From Archilochus colubris (taxonomy: Eukaryota; Chordata; Aves; Apodiformes; Trochilidae), in contig CM041085.1 in assembly GCA_023079485.1 (NCBI GenBank), positions 95,677,115 to 95,741,114 of the forward strand: a stretch of DNA of 64,000 nucleotides, read 5' to 3'. Positions 26,423 to 40,505 of this stretch are shown in pieces. The notes under the pieces are model-generated. The model did not search any database and was not told the origin of the DNA. It was given only the letters and a program-made list of their open reading frames with translations. The position numbers and the translations under genes are program-made. Within the stretch, counting starts at the first letter, position 1. Each line of letters starts with the position of its first letter.

Positions 26423-29400
26423 ATTCCACTACAGAGCATCTGCTGAACATGTAGCTCCATATAAAAGCTTTGGTCATGATTGTGTTCTCAGAAAACAAAT
26501 GATCAGACAGAAGCTCAGACACCTTTGACACTGGAGGTGAGTATAACATTTCTTGCTGATAATATTAGACTTTATGCCAAAGTTGGTGCTATTACTGTGT
26601 TTGCAAAGCAGCTCTCTGGGGCAAATGCTATAATGTGAAAAACCTCTTTTCCAAGTCTAGAGAATTTCTTTAAACAAAGATGGCAATAATATAGCAAGTT
26701 TATATCCATTTTTATACCTATGTTATTTAAAAGATGGCTCTTGAGTGAAGATTCAGTCCCATTTTCTTTTCTTGGTTAATCCTTCTCCTACTGAATGCCA
26801 CTCCAGTGATGTAATAAGCCAGTGTTTGAAATAACCCCATTTTTTTCACCATCATGCACACTTAGCTATTTTCTAACCCTAGTGACCATGGAGGGATACA
26901 GACTGTGTGGAAAGTGAAATAATTAGGCATCTAGGAGTGCTTAGCACAAGGGCCAGGTCAGATATAGTAAGAGGGAGGAGATGCACTGCTGGTAGAATCA
27001 AAAGGGACGAATTTGTCACAGGCAGACAACATGCAATGTAAAAGGCTTTAGTATTTCCAGTTACCAGTAGAATTGTTGACAAAACTCATGCCAGAGAGTC
27101 CTTAAACTGCTGACAAAATTTTGTTTCCATGCAATCTGATGCAGCTGGAGGAACGCTGTAGTGAATGAAGTGTTGAAGCATTACTAAGACTTGCCCCATG
27201 TACACCAGAAAGGTATTCAAACGACACAGCAAAGCTCATAGTGACATGTGACAGAAAACTGTATTTGTTGTTTGTTAATGCAGTTTGCTATTAGTTGCCT
27301 AGATTCACTGTTTGCACTTCTGGATCAACCCTAAACTAAGGAAGCAGTCTAAGTGGTTGCTTTTCTTCCTGAAGTTTTGCCATGCATAGTTTTATTAATG
27401 CCAACTTGAATTTCTCCATGCAACTCTACATATTCTATATGTTGTGAAGTGAAGCTGATGTAACACACCTGGTAAACGATATATCAATATCAACACATCA
27501 GCTTGTACAGATTGCTGACATTTTTCAAGTAAATGGTTAATTTTTACATAGAGAGTTTTCATCAATCTGGATTGTGCTTCTACTTCTGTTGACATTAGCA
27601 ATGAGCAAAGCCACCTCACTATGAAAATGCCCATAATAGGTAATTTTCTGTTTCTATACAGGATCTCTGTTAAACATTTTTTTTCTTCTAGAGTCATACT
27701 AAACTGTATCAACTTAAAAGAGATCCCTGGCTGTCCAAAATATCCACAGAAAGGAGAGAACAAGAACACATGCTAGGTACTGGGAAGAATACCATGATGA
27801 TTAATTCCTTGGCTCGATAATTTTGTCTAGTGATGGAGCTGTGATTAAATAGCCATATTAATTATTTATTTAAGACTCTGTTTAAAATATAGGTCATGGT
27901 TTCCAGATGCCTAAGGAAAACACTTTCCACTAATCCATAAAGACTGCTAGAGTCATCAGCTGTCTAATCTGACCTCAAGCCTAATTTCTACCTTGACCTT
28001 TATTTCTGTTAAGTCACCTCAAGGTTGAAAATTGCACAGATGCCTTGGGATGCCAAATTCCCATTCACCTTCAGAGGTGTCCAAGGTCTTTTGGAAGAAA
28101 TTCTGACATCAGAATATCTGTCTAATGACCTGGCACCCCTGCTGCCCTTGGGGGGCTGCTGCCTGCCTGCCTGCAGGGCTCTATCCTCACTCCCCTTGCT
28201 CTTTGCCTGCCAGGCAGCTGCCTTCTCCCCACAGCTCTCCTTGCTCAGCCATTGCCATCTTCTTGCTCTCCTCATTCCTACAACTCCATCTGCTAAACAC
28301 TTGTGGTCACCTTTCTCCCAAGTTTCCTCTCCTACAGAAGAAAGGATTGTGCTTATTAATATCTAGCTTCATACACAATTCAGAACATTTGTGAAAGTGG
28401 TGTCAAGCTCTGTTCTCCGACAGGCAGGATCACTCCTGATCTTATCAAGTCTGGTAGGAGTTTCTGGTTTAATTCACTGGGTTTGGTGTCAGAGCGGAAT
28501 TAGAACATTTGATACTAAATTCTCAGGATGTGCCCGAATAAAAATAGTACAAATACTGTGGAATTCAAGCTTTTCATCCATAATAAATTCATTTTGAAGC
28601 GCACAGCTGCCATGCATATATTTATGTAACTGCTATCTGTAGAAATATTTAAACATTCAGTTCAACTCTGAAAAAAATACTTAGAAAAGTTAAGGAAGGC
28701 TAAATGGTGAAAGCAGTCAAGGGGAGATGGTCATTATACATGGGTGTCTTCTGAAGGCAGCAAACATTCTAATGTGAATCACTAAAGAAATACAGCATAG
28801 CTAGAAAACATTCAGAGAGGAACAAGGATGGCCAGACATATGGAGTAGTCAGGAATCTAAGCAGACCACAGCCTTTCAGCCTATAATTAAACAGCTAAAG
28901 GAGGCAGTGATAAGTATCTCTGTGAGATACACTGCTGAATTTTCACAGTAAAAACACTTGAAGGAATCTTTGAAATCCTGAAACATTAGGCTTAAAACAA
29001 AGACAAGGTAATTCATTTGTAGAACACATTTCCATAACATGTTTTTTAAATCAGTGATGTCAACAGGATAAAAAACAAGACCACATCATGAAAAATTGAG
29101 ACATCAGGAGCTCCTAAACACAGTAAGGCCACCAGCCTAAGACCAGACACAGCTGAAGCTGGATAAGGATCAGAGGGGTGCTCCCTACAAACCTCCTCAC
29201 CATATTCTTGTTCATCTCATCATCAGCTACTGAGAACTCCAGTCTCACCCATTAGGCAGCTGTCACTCACTTGTCCTAACCTGATCCCAGCCTTCAAAGA
29301 TAAAAATGCTGCACACAACTTTGTCTATATATGCAGTCAGTGTTAGGGCTGCAGGAACATCTCTGCCTCCCCACTGAAACAGCAGAAACAGCTATACAGA

Positions 29401-32400
29401 ACCACCTTACACCTGCCTCTACCTTTTCCAAATTTCTGTTCCCTTCTTTTCTAAACTCAGCTGTGACAGTCTTTAGTATCACATGGTGTTACAACACAAG
29501 CATAGTCATATTAATCAGCAATATTTTATTCTGCTGCATTTCTGGCAGGCTTCTGGCAGTATAACAGCAAACATCCTAGTAATAAATGAGCTTTTAAATG
29601 CACCAGACTTTACTATTCCGCTGCTAGCATGTGGTCTCTGATCAAAACTTTAACTTATACAACCCCTGTATAAGCAGCACACCAGGCAGCAATAACAGCA
29701 ACACTAATAAACAATGTAAGACACTGCTTTGACCTCAAGTTAAGAACACAGGTCAACTATCTCCCTAACTATAACAAAATCTATTACTTCAGAGGCTCTT
29801 TTCCTAAGCTACATCAGTACACTACTGAATTACAGTGAGGATGGTAAGTAGGAGCACGATGCCCATTAAATCTCCATAAACAATTAACTTTTGCAGCTCA
29901 GCTCTACAACAAAACACTCTACCTGCTGCCATGGGATGGTGCTTCACTTCATGTAGGTTATTGGTGAGGTAATAGACAGTTTAACCTAGCAACAGCAGAA
30001 AAGTATCAAAATCCCAGCACAGCACATCTTTGATAGATCTTAATAAAAACATAGACCAAGTTTACAGCAGACGAAATTGAAAAAGAGTAATAACCTCACT
30101 TTACTGTACCTTAAATATTTTTAAAGTATACAAGATTTTACTGCTAAAAATATCCAACAAAACATACATTCAATGTAAAAAAATGCCTTAAACTTACCTC
30201 TGAGTTTACACTGATTTAATATATTTTTTCTTCTACTTTTCAACTTTCCTTGCATCTTGGGAATATAGTGGTTTTCTCCACCCGCTTCCTTCCTCTCACC
30301 TCCTCCCCCTCCAATCTGGCCTCCTTTCCTTCCTTGGAGGTTTTTAAGCTTTAATTTGAGAGTGTAAAGCTGAAAAATATTTGATACAATTTTTTTTTTT
30401 AATTAGAGAATTGAGCTCCTCACCATGGTTGAAGCATTTCTGGGAACAGCACCAAAAAGCTGGAAGCTACTGCACTGAGTAGCCACAGCATTTCTCTTAA
30501 AATCAGCACTCATTTATTTTTCCCAGACAAGTAGTGTTTCAGCATTTTACTTACAGATATGACTGCAGTTTAGGAGACTAAGGTTAGAAATGAGTTTGTG
30601 TCTCTTTGTTTAGTTTTGGAACATGAAAAATAGATTCCCAAATTCCAGCGTGGGCCCATCTCCAGCTGGAAAGGAACAAGACTCACCAAGTGGAATTTGA
30701 CAATGTATGAGCTGAGGCTGGGTTAGTCACATTTTCAGTGAGCTCAGAAGGGTATTGATGATTACATGTTCTAACTGGAGGAGGTAGTTGTCAGTCTGCC
30801 TGCAGCGTGGATGTCACCACACTGGGGAAGGGGAAATATTTTAGATCTTGTGTGGGACTGAGCTTGGTGAATGAAGTGCTTGGGAAGTCTCTTCTCCTAT
30901 ATTTTGGATATTGTTGGGGCAGGAAACTAAATAAAAAAATGAAAGGAATAGGTTAGATCTAACAATTTAGGGACTCTGCAACATGCATTCACACTGAGGG
31001 GTGTTTAGGGGACTCATCATTTCAATATGCAGTGAGTGGCAGCCTACAGCCTATTTTAGGTTTTCATTAATTGACACTAAGTTGTCATTTACAGCCTCTG
31101 TATTTTTAAATTATTGATGTAATGTGGTAAGAGATTGCTCTAAACTAATAACAAAGATTTCTTGTTCTGAAATAATTTTCTTAGTAATGCTAAGTTGCAT
31201 TTCCTCTAAATGCTTACAGATGTTTCAGGCATGTGGATTAAAGTAGTCTCCCTCTCCATTCCTTGTTTGCTCAGGTATTACATCTCAGTCTTTCCTCTTG
31301 AATCAGTCTACTTAACCACCAATTTTTATTTGCTGTTGTTTGAACAACAGCAAACTGCTCCTACAATCCATCTATTTGTGTAGAACTCATCAATCACTGC
31401 TCTCTTATACAACCTATCTACACATTCTTACAAAGACAGTACTGCCCTTTAAGGTGTTACACTGATCATAAACTGGACCTTTCTCAGCCAGAAGAAAAAA
31501 GATTTAGTGTAATTTAGTGTGCATATTTCTGTATACTTAACATGAATTACTCATACAAAATGAGTTCTGAACTAATTTATCTGAGATGCATTAACTTCTT
31601 TTTTTTCTCAATAATATGATACATTGGTAACTCCTCTTGCTCAAGTTTCTAACCTCTTAAGTATCTTCTATTCTCTGTTTCCTGATGTTTACATCATCTG
31701 CTGACTTCATTAACATGCTGCTCACTTTGCTTTCTTTAATACTATTAATGAAACTGTTAAATAAGGCTGAAACAGAAACCAATCATTATAATAGTACATC
31801 GGACAACAAGAATGTGTCATCAGCCAAGCATCTTGCAGCAAGGCCTAAAAGCCAATAAAGAAACTTTGGCATAGAAAAGCTGACTATTTATGTAGTTGTT
31901 CTTATGCAAAACAAGCCTATGGGAAAGTTTGGATTTTTTTTCAGAATGAGATTTAAACTACTTACTTCGATTCTTCCTATTTACCTCTTCATACTCACTA
32001 TTTCATACCACAGTTTACCCTTACAGATATATCTGAATTAGCTTCATGCAATTGGTAAAACCAGTTGCTTAAAAGCTGTGCAGGAAAGTACATGATAACA
32101 AAGAATATTAAATAGAAGATTATTATTTACTGAGACACACATTGCATGAATATATATGAATGTACAACAGACACAAACAGTTCCAAATATATTTCAGATT
32201 TAAAGGAAGCACAAGAGGTTTCTCTCTTAAACATCAAAAACAGATAAACATGGGGAAGGAAAAGACCTATTTTACCAAACAGATAGTGGTGCCCTGCAAA
32301 CAGACTAACTGAGAATAAATTAGGGTAGAAATGAGAAGGTATATAACAACCATCAGGAACATGAGGCTTCAGATAAATCTTGCAGTACATGTAGCCAAGG

Positions 32401-34159
32401 CAACAAAACTAATGTCTTTAATACAAAGCTGTCTTGGTTCGCAGAAGCAGTTGTCAAGTGGTTGCTATAAAAGGCAGCGCACTCAGCCCTGATCTCAGAT
32501 GTGCCCGGCCCCATCTTTCTCCCAGCTCTCCAAGCATAACAGTGAATATCAAGGAATCTTAAACCCCAACTTTATCTTTGAAATTAAGGATTTCTCTCAA
32601 CACATTTTCTTCACACTGGAAGTCTGAAATTAATGCTGCTTGGCTTTGATGCACCTAAATTGCCTCATGAGCTATAAAAATAAGAAAATGACATTATTAT
32701 TCTTCATTACTAAGTAGACAGTGCCAGCGTAATTTTTAGGTGTCAAAATTCTGGCTTCTAAAACTTTAGATGTCAATAAATACAAAAGGGGGAAATCTTC
32801 ACAAACCAGGGCACTCCCGAAAACAATGGGCTTAGCACTTCCCAAGGTCTTGGCTGAAAACCTCAAGTTCCCTACTCCTGCCATAGCAGCTATGACAGAG
32901 TCTGCTGCCTTCCCAATCTTATCAACACAGCCCTGGGGAGAAAGGAAATAATCTAGAGCTCAAGAACACAGCCTTGCTATTTGTTCTCCTTCAGTGCCAA
33001 AAAGCATAGAGATCTCTCCTGGGTTAGAAAAGATGGAAAATATTGAATCCAGATCTCCAGATCTATTTTGGATTTTTGGAGTGTCGAAGATAATAGCAAA
33101 GGACACCTGGGCATTCTTTCATCTCGGAATACACCTCCAGACATGCAAAAAAAAAAATCAGCAGATCCATTTTTATGCATTAAAACTAATCTCAATTAAG
33201 AACTGTATCAAAAGATTTGCTCGTGGATATGTATGAGATTTCATTGAATGAGGCATTCTTGGTCCTCCTTAGAGCACTCTCCTGTAAGTTTTCATTTCTT
33301 ATCAGCAGAAGGGGCTTTGGTGAAAGAACCTATTTAACCTTTTTGGTGTATTATTTACATAGACTATTCAAAGAAAACAGGGCTGCTACTTCTAGGTATG
33401 ATCTTTTTATATGGCTGAATAGTTCTTGGCCTCTTGAAAGCACAGGATTCATTGTTTTCATCAGCCTGTGATCATAATGATACAAAGAAAAATCACAGTA
33501 ATTACAGAGCATTCTTCATAAGAGCTATATTTAATAAGCTACGTTCATCTCTGTTCCAACTCCACCAGCTTCTGTCAAAAACAAGGATATATTTAACCAT
33601 TCTGTGCTATCTTGCATAGCTACAATTATTATCCTTCAGAAAGCAGTAATGCTGTGGTCCATTAAGAGGTTAAACCTTACTTTCTGTCTGTTAACAAAAA
33701 ACCCTAATAGTTGAAATAAATCAAGTGTGCAATAAATGTTCATAGAGTTCAAAGCGCACTTTCTGAAGAGTGTTTCTTTGATGCTCATTGTTTTCAGTTC
33801 TAAAACAAAAAAGGTAACAAAAGGCAAACATTTACATATATTTGTATGTATGCATATATAAGCTTATATACAAACATATCAGCAAGAAGTTCTAGTCAGC
33901 AGAGTTACCATCAAAGTTTTTTGGTTTTTGTTGGATTATTAGCTGCTGTAGCACGTAAGAACTACAATTCAATTTGAGAAGTCCATAAGAAGATTTTAAA
34001 AATTGGAAGACAAATATATATTCTGTCTAGAGGAGACCACAATCATCATGGGACTGCAGGAGACAGAAAGCTGCATAGCACAAGGAAGAAAATTATGAAA
34101 AAGTTTTTCAGCATACATCTTAGCAGATGAGTTCATAAATTGAATGGAGTTACATCCAA
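26423..34159. other. No gene seen (7.7 kb)
   Basis: Long AT-rich stretch without recognised transposons. A C/T-rich GC patch at 28.13-28.33 kb produces overlapping frames but no family was recognised. The TATA-like site at 32.47 kb is listed separately. Confidence 0.55.
32466..32474 (+). promoter_or_regulatory. TATA-box-like sequence, possible orphan promoter or LTR promoter
   Basis: TATAAAAGG is followed by a GC-richer patch (GCAGCGCACTCAGCCC, then CCCGGCCCC) about 25-50 bases downstream, where a start site would fall. No coding exon was found to its right. Could be a noncoding-RNA promoter, a remnant LTR promoter or chance. Confidence 0.3.
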
Positions 34160-35108
34160 CTGGCAGCCAGACACAAGCAGTGTTCCCCAGAGCTAAGTTT
34201 TGGGGCTTGTCTTGCTTAGTATCTTTAGCAATGATCTGGACCAGGGGTTCAATTACTCCTCAGTAAATTTTCAGACAACACCATGTGGGGTGGGAGTGTT
34301 GATCTGCCTGAGGGTAGGAAGGCTCTACAGTGGGACCTGGACAGGCTGGATCATGGGCTTAGTTCAGTGGCATAACGTTTAACAAAACCACCCATGCAAG
34401 GCTGCAGGCTTGGAGAAGAGTGGCTGGAAAGCTGCCTGGTGGAAAAGGACATTGGGGTGTTGGTCAACAACTGGATGAACATGAGCCAGCAAGTGTGTCC
34501 AGGTGGCTAAGACAGCCAACAGGATGCTGGATTGTATCAGAAATAGTGTGTCCAGCAGGACTAGGGGAGTGATTGTCCCCATGTAGTTGTTATTGGTGAG
34601 GATACACCTCAAATTCTGAGTTTTGGGCCTCTCACTTCAAGGACATTGATGTGTTGAAGCATGTCCAAAGAAGGGCAACAGAACTGATGCAGGGTCTAGA
34701 GCATGACCTACAAGGAGAGGGGAACTGGAATTGTTTAGTTTAAAGAAGAGGAGGCAAAGGGAAGACTTTATCACTCTCTACAATCACCTGAAAGGAGACT
34801 GTAGTAAGGTGTGTGTGTTGGTCTCTTCTCCCAAGTAATTGGTGATAGAACAAGATCAAATGTCCTCAAGGTGTGCCAAGGGAGGGCTAGATTGGATGTT
34901 AGGAAAAATTTCATTACTAAAAGAGTGGGCAAGCATTGGAACAGGCTGCCTAGTGAAGTGGTGTAGTCACCATCACTGGAGGTGTTCAAAAAAGCATGTA
35001 GATGTGGCATTTCTGGACATGATTTAGTTAGTATGGTGATGTTGCATTGACAGTTGGACTTGATGATCTTAGATGGCTTTTCCAACCTTAATGTTTCTAT
35101 GATTCTAC
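34160..35108 (+). mobile_element. CR1 copy, reverse transcriptase second half to 3' end
   Basis: It begins just after the ILGPVLF block ('cagtgttccccagagctaag'), covers the FADD position (here FSDN at 34268-34279, so inactive) and contains a complete 3' end ('ggacttgatgatcttagatg', 'gtttctatgattctac'). Multiple frameshifts and a gap near 34365-34400. Confidence 0.92.
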
Positions 35109-37961
35109 GTGTAGGCTGTTGCCACTTGGTGGGTTAGGTGGTTTAAACATTTATCAGTTTTGAGGCCTCTGCAAATGCTATTTTGGATTGTTACTGAATA
35201 TTTATTTATGTATAATATGAGTTAATAACAAAAATGTTCAGGGCACCAGCATCGCATGGTGCCATTTTACCTGCAAATTCAAGTGAGGAAAAATAATTCA
35301 GACTACCCTGCTGGAAGAAAAGGCCTGTTATGGCCTCCAAAGGGCTCACTAGCTGAAGCACACAACTTTCAGTCCGGCATTATTTCAGCTTCACTGATTC
35401 TTCATAACCAAATATACTGTTTACTTCATAGTACATTTTTAATAAATAAAAATAAGTAATTTACATAACTAGTTTCTTGTGCTCTTTGCAAATAATTTTG
35501 TTAATAATAAGAGGTATAAAGTTCAAACATCCCAACAATATGTTTTAAGGTCATGCTAGAACTCTACATGTTCTTCCTATATTAAAAAGCAAGAAGTACT
35601 ATAATATCTTCCCATCTCATCTACTGCATGCAAGTTATCCATCTTCCCACCCTACCATTCAATACAGCTCAGAATTATGGTCTCATAAGCCTCAAGATAA
35701 AATGTGCTGTTCTCCAAAATAAAACTTCAAAAGCATATTGTGTTTATAGGATAGCTCCCGGTCACAGGGATCATATGTGCCCCTGCATGTATGAGTGACC
35801 ATATGAGACAAGAGTACCAAACCTATTGATTAATTTCTAATTAAAAGAGTAGAGTGAAGCACTGGGAAATTTCTGAGGCAACCTTGTATTGTGATATGCA
35901 AAAGAATGCAAGCTGCAGTTCATTGGTGTCTCCATAGAAACAAGACATATTGGAGGGTGTAAGACATTGTCAGAGGACTAAAAAATTTCAGCTTCAGCAG
36001 AAAACAGAAAAGCACCTGAGGGATTTTTTTAAACAGAAAAACAAAATTAATTATTCATTTTCCATACAGGAAGCATCCGTTTTTTAGATGGGTTACTTAA
36101 CATACATCAGGATTAATTTATGGACTGGCTAATCACAGGATTTTCTAATCCATAAAATTTGTAGAAAACACATGGTTACACTTCTGAGTATAACACCAAG
36201 CACAAATATAAGCGAGCTCTCAATGAATAATTGAGAACTGAATAACCTATTCAATGTGCTGTTAATTCTTGGTACCGTTTTCACACTTGCTTTAGACACA
36301 GTGCTTCTGTATTCACAGGAATACCGGCCCCTCTGCAGAACCCTGTCTTAGCCTGTGCAAAAGGCATCCCTAAAGAAAATTAAAGGCAGCAGGGAGAGGT
36401 TGCTTCAATGAGACACGACGCTGTAAGCTTGCACAGCATCCCTACTTCAAATGAACAGAGACTCACAGCGTGCAGCTGCAGCAACTGTTTTTAAGAAGTT
36501 GAACCCCCACACAGGGTGGATTAAAAAAGGCTCATCTCCTTATGCTAGACCTGAAGCTATAGGCAGGTGCTTTTTTTTCATATGTGACCAAGAGACTTGT
36601 GCCAGCTGGTAGCTTCACAAAGCTGTGTTGCTGCTCTCTGATATTCTGCCCAGACCTGGCTACTACAGCCTCAGGGACAGCCTGCCAGCTGAACCCACCT
36701 CAGCACCCTCAGCTCCTCTCCTAAAGATATTCTTTATCCGTGGACCTCCCCAGAGCTGGAGATAATTCTCTTTTTCTACTGAAACAAAAACACTGGAGAA
36801 ATTACCACTTAGCACATTTCCCCATCAAGTCATTTCAGCTCCATTTCCACCCAAGAGCATTGCAGTGTTGCGCTGCTCCCATCTCCTGGGGTACAGCCGA
36901 GGGACGGGCTTGTACCCCTGCTTGTGCTGTGCAACCAAACTCAAACTGCCAAACTCCTGTTAACTTTTGGCTGGAGGTCACTTGCAGTTTTAGGAGCCCC
37001 TCTGAGGGCTGAATGAAGAGAGTGCATCTCAGTCACCAAAAGAGAAAAGATTCTTCAGAATAATCAGGCTCCGTCCTGGTGGCATTGTGTGCCATGGTGC
37101 CAGGTCCAAGCCTTCCACAAGTTGCTGCTTTAAGGATTCTCTAGTCAGAAAGATGGGGATTAAGGAAATGGATGAAAACTACAGGATTCCCCTGTTGCAA
37201 ACAAGAATTAAGGGCTCTATAAAGATGTGTCAGTGAGTGGGAAGTTAAAGTGAAAAGAATTGTTTGGGGGCTTTTTATTGCGCATGTCACACATAACCAA
37301 GATCTGTACAGAACACCCATGTTCAAAAAACATTCAGAGGTCATACTGGAAACTAGGTATTTAGCAAATTTTTTATCAGTTCTGATCTACATAATAAATA
37401 TCCACACATTAGAGATCTGCCACAGAGTGAAGACTGATTCTCTAACTCTATACAATCTTGCATCAGGATGCATCTAAGAACAGAGATAATTCCTTAATTA
37501 ATAAAGCATGGCATCTCACAGTCAATTGCCAAAATTGATACAAAGCACAAAAATAGGAATAAAAGAGATTATGGACCATTTTTGTCCAGCTGTACTTTAT
37601 AGCATTTGTGAAAAGATGGAAAATCTCTGAAGTTTGACTGGATAGACGTTCATTTGTACTACTGGTTCTCCAGCCTATGCACCAGAGCTGACAGCAGTGA
37701 ACTTGCTCACAGTCACTTATCTTTCACACACAGCACAATAAATACATTACTGCCTTCACAGGTCTCCAGAAAAAGTTTAATTTTATAGGTGTGCATGAAA
37801 ATGGAAAATATCTCAAAAGACATGCAGAAGATTATGAGAAATAGCTGACATTGCTGGTTTTTTTGCTAAGGGGGATAAGAAACAAAAAAAACTTCGGTTT
37901 TATTTTTGTCCTTAGGAATAAGAACTAATGCAATGGCCCTGTAATTGACTTTTGGGCTCCA

Positions 37962-37981
37962 GATAACCATTGATGGTTATC
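37962..37981. repeat. Perfect inverted repeat, 9-bp arms
   Basis: GATAACCAT and ATGGTTATC with a 2-base loop. Isolated, and no element boundary was seen around it. Confidence 0.95.
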
Positions 37982-38781
37982 CTATACCTATGCTCTAATG
38001 TGCCATTTTTGCCCATACAATCAGTCTTACTGATGTTAAGGTTATTCTTCACACATGTAAAATTTACTCAAGGAGTAAGTGATAGCAACAAAAACTTGTT
38101 TTTCTGAAGTATATAATGCTAGGTTGCTCCTTTAGGGAATCTTTTTTATTACTCTTCTTTATTACTACAAAAGGAAAAGACAAAAGATCTCAAATAATTC
38201 AGCTTCACATCTTTGACTGCAATCACAACTTTATGCCTCCTGATAGCTTATACACACTAAAGTAACATAAGGAAACAATATGTGAACTATTTTTACATTT
38301 ACTCTTTTCCTCTTTCCTGTACCCCTTAACCATTTCCCAATCAATGTAATGGGAGAGAGAAATGATTAACATTTTTACCAGTCATGCTACTTACAATAAA
38401 AGTCAGACTGAAAGGACACTAAGAAATTAAACTAAGAAAGAAAGAGAGCACCACAACAGCTGATACGCAGTTGCTGATGTGTACACCATGATCGTCTATT
38501 ACTGCAATTTGATATTAAATTAGATGGAATGATGTTGACATATCTCAGGAGAAAATTAGCTATAGCCTACCCAATACAGACTTTATTAATCATGAAGCAT
38601 GCTTGACACTTATTTTTATGAAGTATGATACTTTATAGGAGACTATGCAAACATTCTGACTAAATGCTTTATCCTATCACAGTTTATAGGTGTGTTCTTT
38701 GATATTAGATCTGTTGCATCAAAAGAACATATCTGCATCATGCAGTGATGGAACTTCAGCATGATTTTAACATTGGTAATA

Positions 38782-38855
38782 AACACCAAGTTACCAGTAA
38801 TGACTTAGTGTGTCCTGCAACACCAAGTTACCAGTAATGGCTTAGTGTGTCCTGC
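38782..38855. repeat. 37-bp tandem duplication with one mismatch
   Basis: Units at 38782-38818 and 38819-38855, starting 'aacaccaagttaccagtaat', differ only at one base (gacttag versus ggcttag). Confidence 0.96.
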
Positions 38856-39732
38856 TTACGTCCATGTATGAAGATGACTTCCACACTGGACAAACTAGAA
38901 CAGACCCTTCTACACACTCTCACTAGTTCAGACAAGAGGCAAATCTACCCTCAGACCTAAATGGCTCAGGTTTATGCAGCAAATACCAGTAATCCTAACA
39001 AAATCTTTGGTTGCAAGACTATGTTAGGCATATTGCAGAGGGATCACAGTTGAATTTTTCTTATCTCACTTCTAGGAACAGTGAGATCAAAGATTTCTGC
39101 CAGATCTTCTGTCCCTGCAGATGCACACAGACTCAAATTTTCCAGAGATTCACATTATCTCAGTAGCCAAGACTGGCTGAGTCAGCACAGGATATATGGA
39201 GTTTTAGCACAATTACTGAGAAAACATATTGGCCATGCTGGCTGTCATAGAATTTTGACACACACAGTTATCAGATGTGGGGAAAAAATCATGCATTACT
39301 TTTATGAAAGACTGTAGACTACTGCAGTGTGTCCATCATTCAGGTCAGTGGTTATGGCTGCAGTGTGAGACTGGTGAATAATGGGTTTAATTTCATATTT
39401 TGCCAAAGGCTTTTTAAAGGACATGAAGGAAGTTACAGAGCCTCTGTTTAATTCCTTAAACAAGGATAATGATCTTTGCTCACTTCAGAGGTGTGCTCAA
39501 CTGAGGCAGATTGCTGTAGCAAGGAACAAGTTCAAATTAGTTTGTTCCTATATATATGTGTGTGTGTATTTAAATACATGTAAGTACAAACTTACATATG
39601 AACATAAATTCTCAATAATGGTCCAATGTCAAGGACCTCACATAGTGAATTTAGATAAATATCTCAAGTTCATGTGCTTTCCTAAATTTTCCAACAGCAC
39701 ATCTTACTCAGAAGCAGAGATGATTTTGAATC

Positions 39733-40396
39733 ACAGAATGATAGAACTTTCAGGGTTGGAAGGGACCTTTAACATCATCTAGTTCCAACCCCCCTTCCCC
39801 TAGCTCAGTTTGCCCAGAGCCCTGTCCAGCCTGGCCTTAAAAACTTGCAGGGATGGGGCTTCAACCACCTCTCTGGGCAACCTGTTCCAGTGTCTCACCA
39901 CTCTCATGGTGAAGAACTTCTTCCTAACATCCAGTCTAAATCTTCCCATCTCTAGTTTGAATATATTCCCCTTAGTCCTATCACTACCTGACATCCTAAA
40001 AAGTCCCTCACCAGCATTCTTGTAGCCCCTTTCAGATACTGAAAGGTTACAATAAGGTGTCCTCAAAGCCATCTCCTCTCCAGACTGAGTAACCCCAACT
40101 CCCTCAGTCTGTCTTCATAGGAGAGGTGCTTCAGCCCTCTGATCATCCTCATGGCCCTTCTCTGGACACACTCCAGCACGTCCATGTCTTTCTTGTAACA
40201 GGGCTCCAGAACTGGATGCAGTACTCCAGGTGGGGTCTCATGAGAGCAGAGTAGAGGGGGAGAATCACTTCCCTTGACCTGCTGGGCATGCTTCTCTTGA
40301 TGCAGCCAAGGATCCGGTCAGCTTTCTGGGCTGCAAGTGTACAGTGATGGCTCATGCTGAACTTCTCATCCACCCACACCCCCAAGTCCTTTCCTC
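39733..40396 (-). mobile_element. CR1 copy, well preserved C-terminal and 3' region
   Basis: Reverse-strand CR1. The left end reads 'cacagaatgatagaactttc' and 'gggttggaagggaccttt'. Minus-strand frames give [20 protein letters not shown] and [20 protein letters not shown], typical of the CR1 C-terminal region. It is the least diverged copy in the window by eye. The 5' truncation point at 40396 abuts a very AT-rich tract. Confidence 0.92.
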
Positions 40397-40409
40397 AGGG
40401 ATGCAAATA

Positions 40410-40505
40410 ATTTGTAAATTAAAATCATATATAAATATAAAATATGTATTTAATATTATAATATTATTATATAATATAAAAATATTTTGAAATATAAACA
40501 TAAAC
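40410..40505. repeat. AT-rich low-complexity tract next to a CR1 truncation point
   Basis: Nearly pure A/T with 'aatatta' and 'atataaa' units, beginning about 15 bases right of the CR1 5' truncation. Confidence 0.8.

Larger units (their letters stand above)
35109..39732. other. No gene seen (4.6 kb); contains the 37-bp duplication and a palindrome
   Basis: The 36.3-37.0 kb part is GC-richer and less repeat-like than the rest and could be an old repeat or a regulatory element. I could not classify it. Confidence 0.5.
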
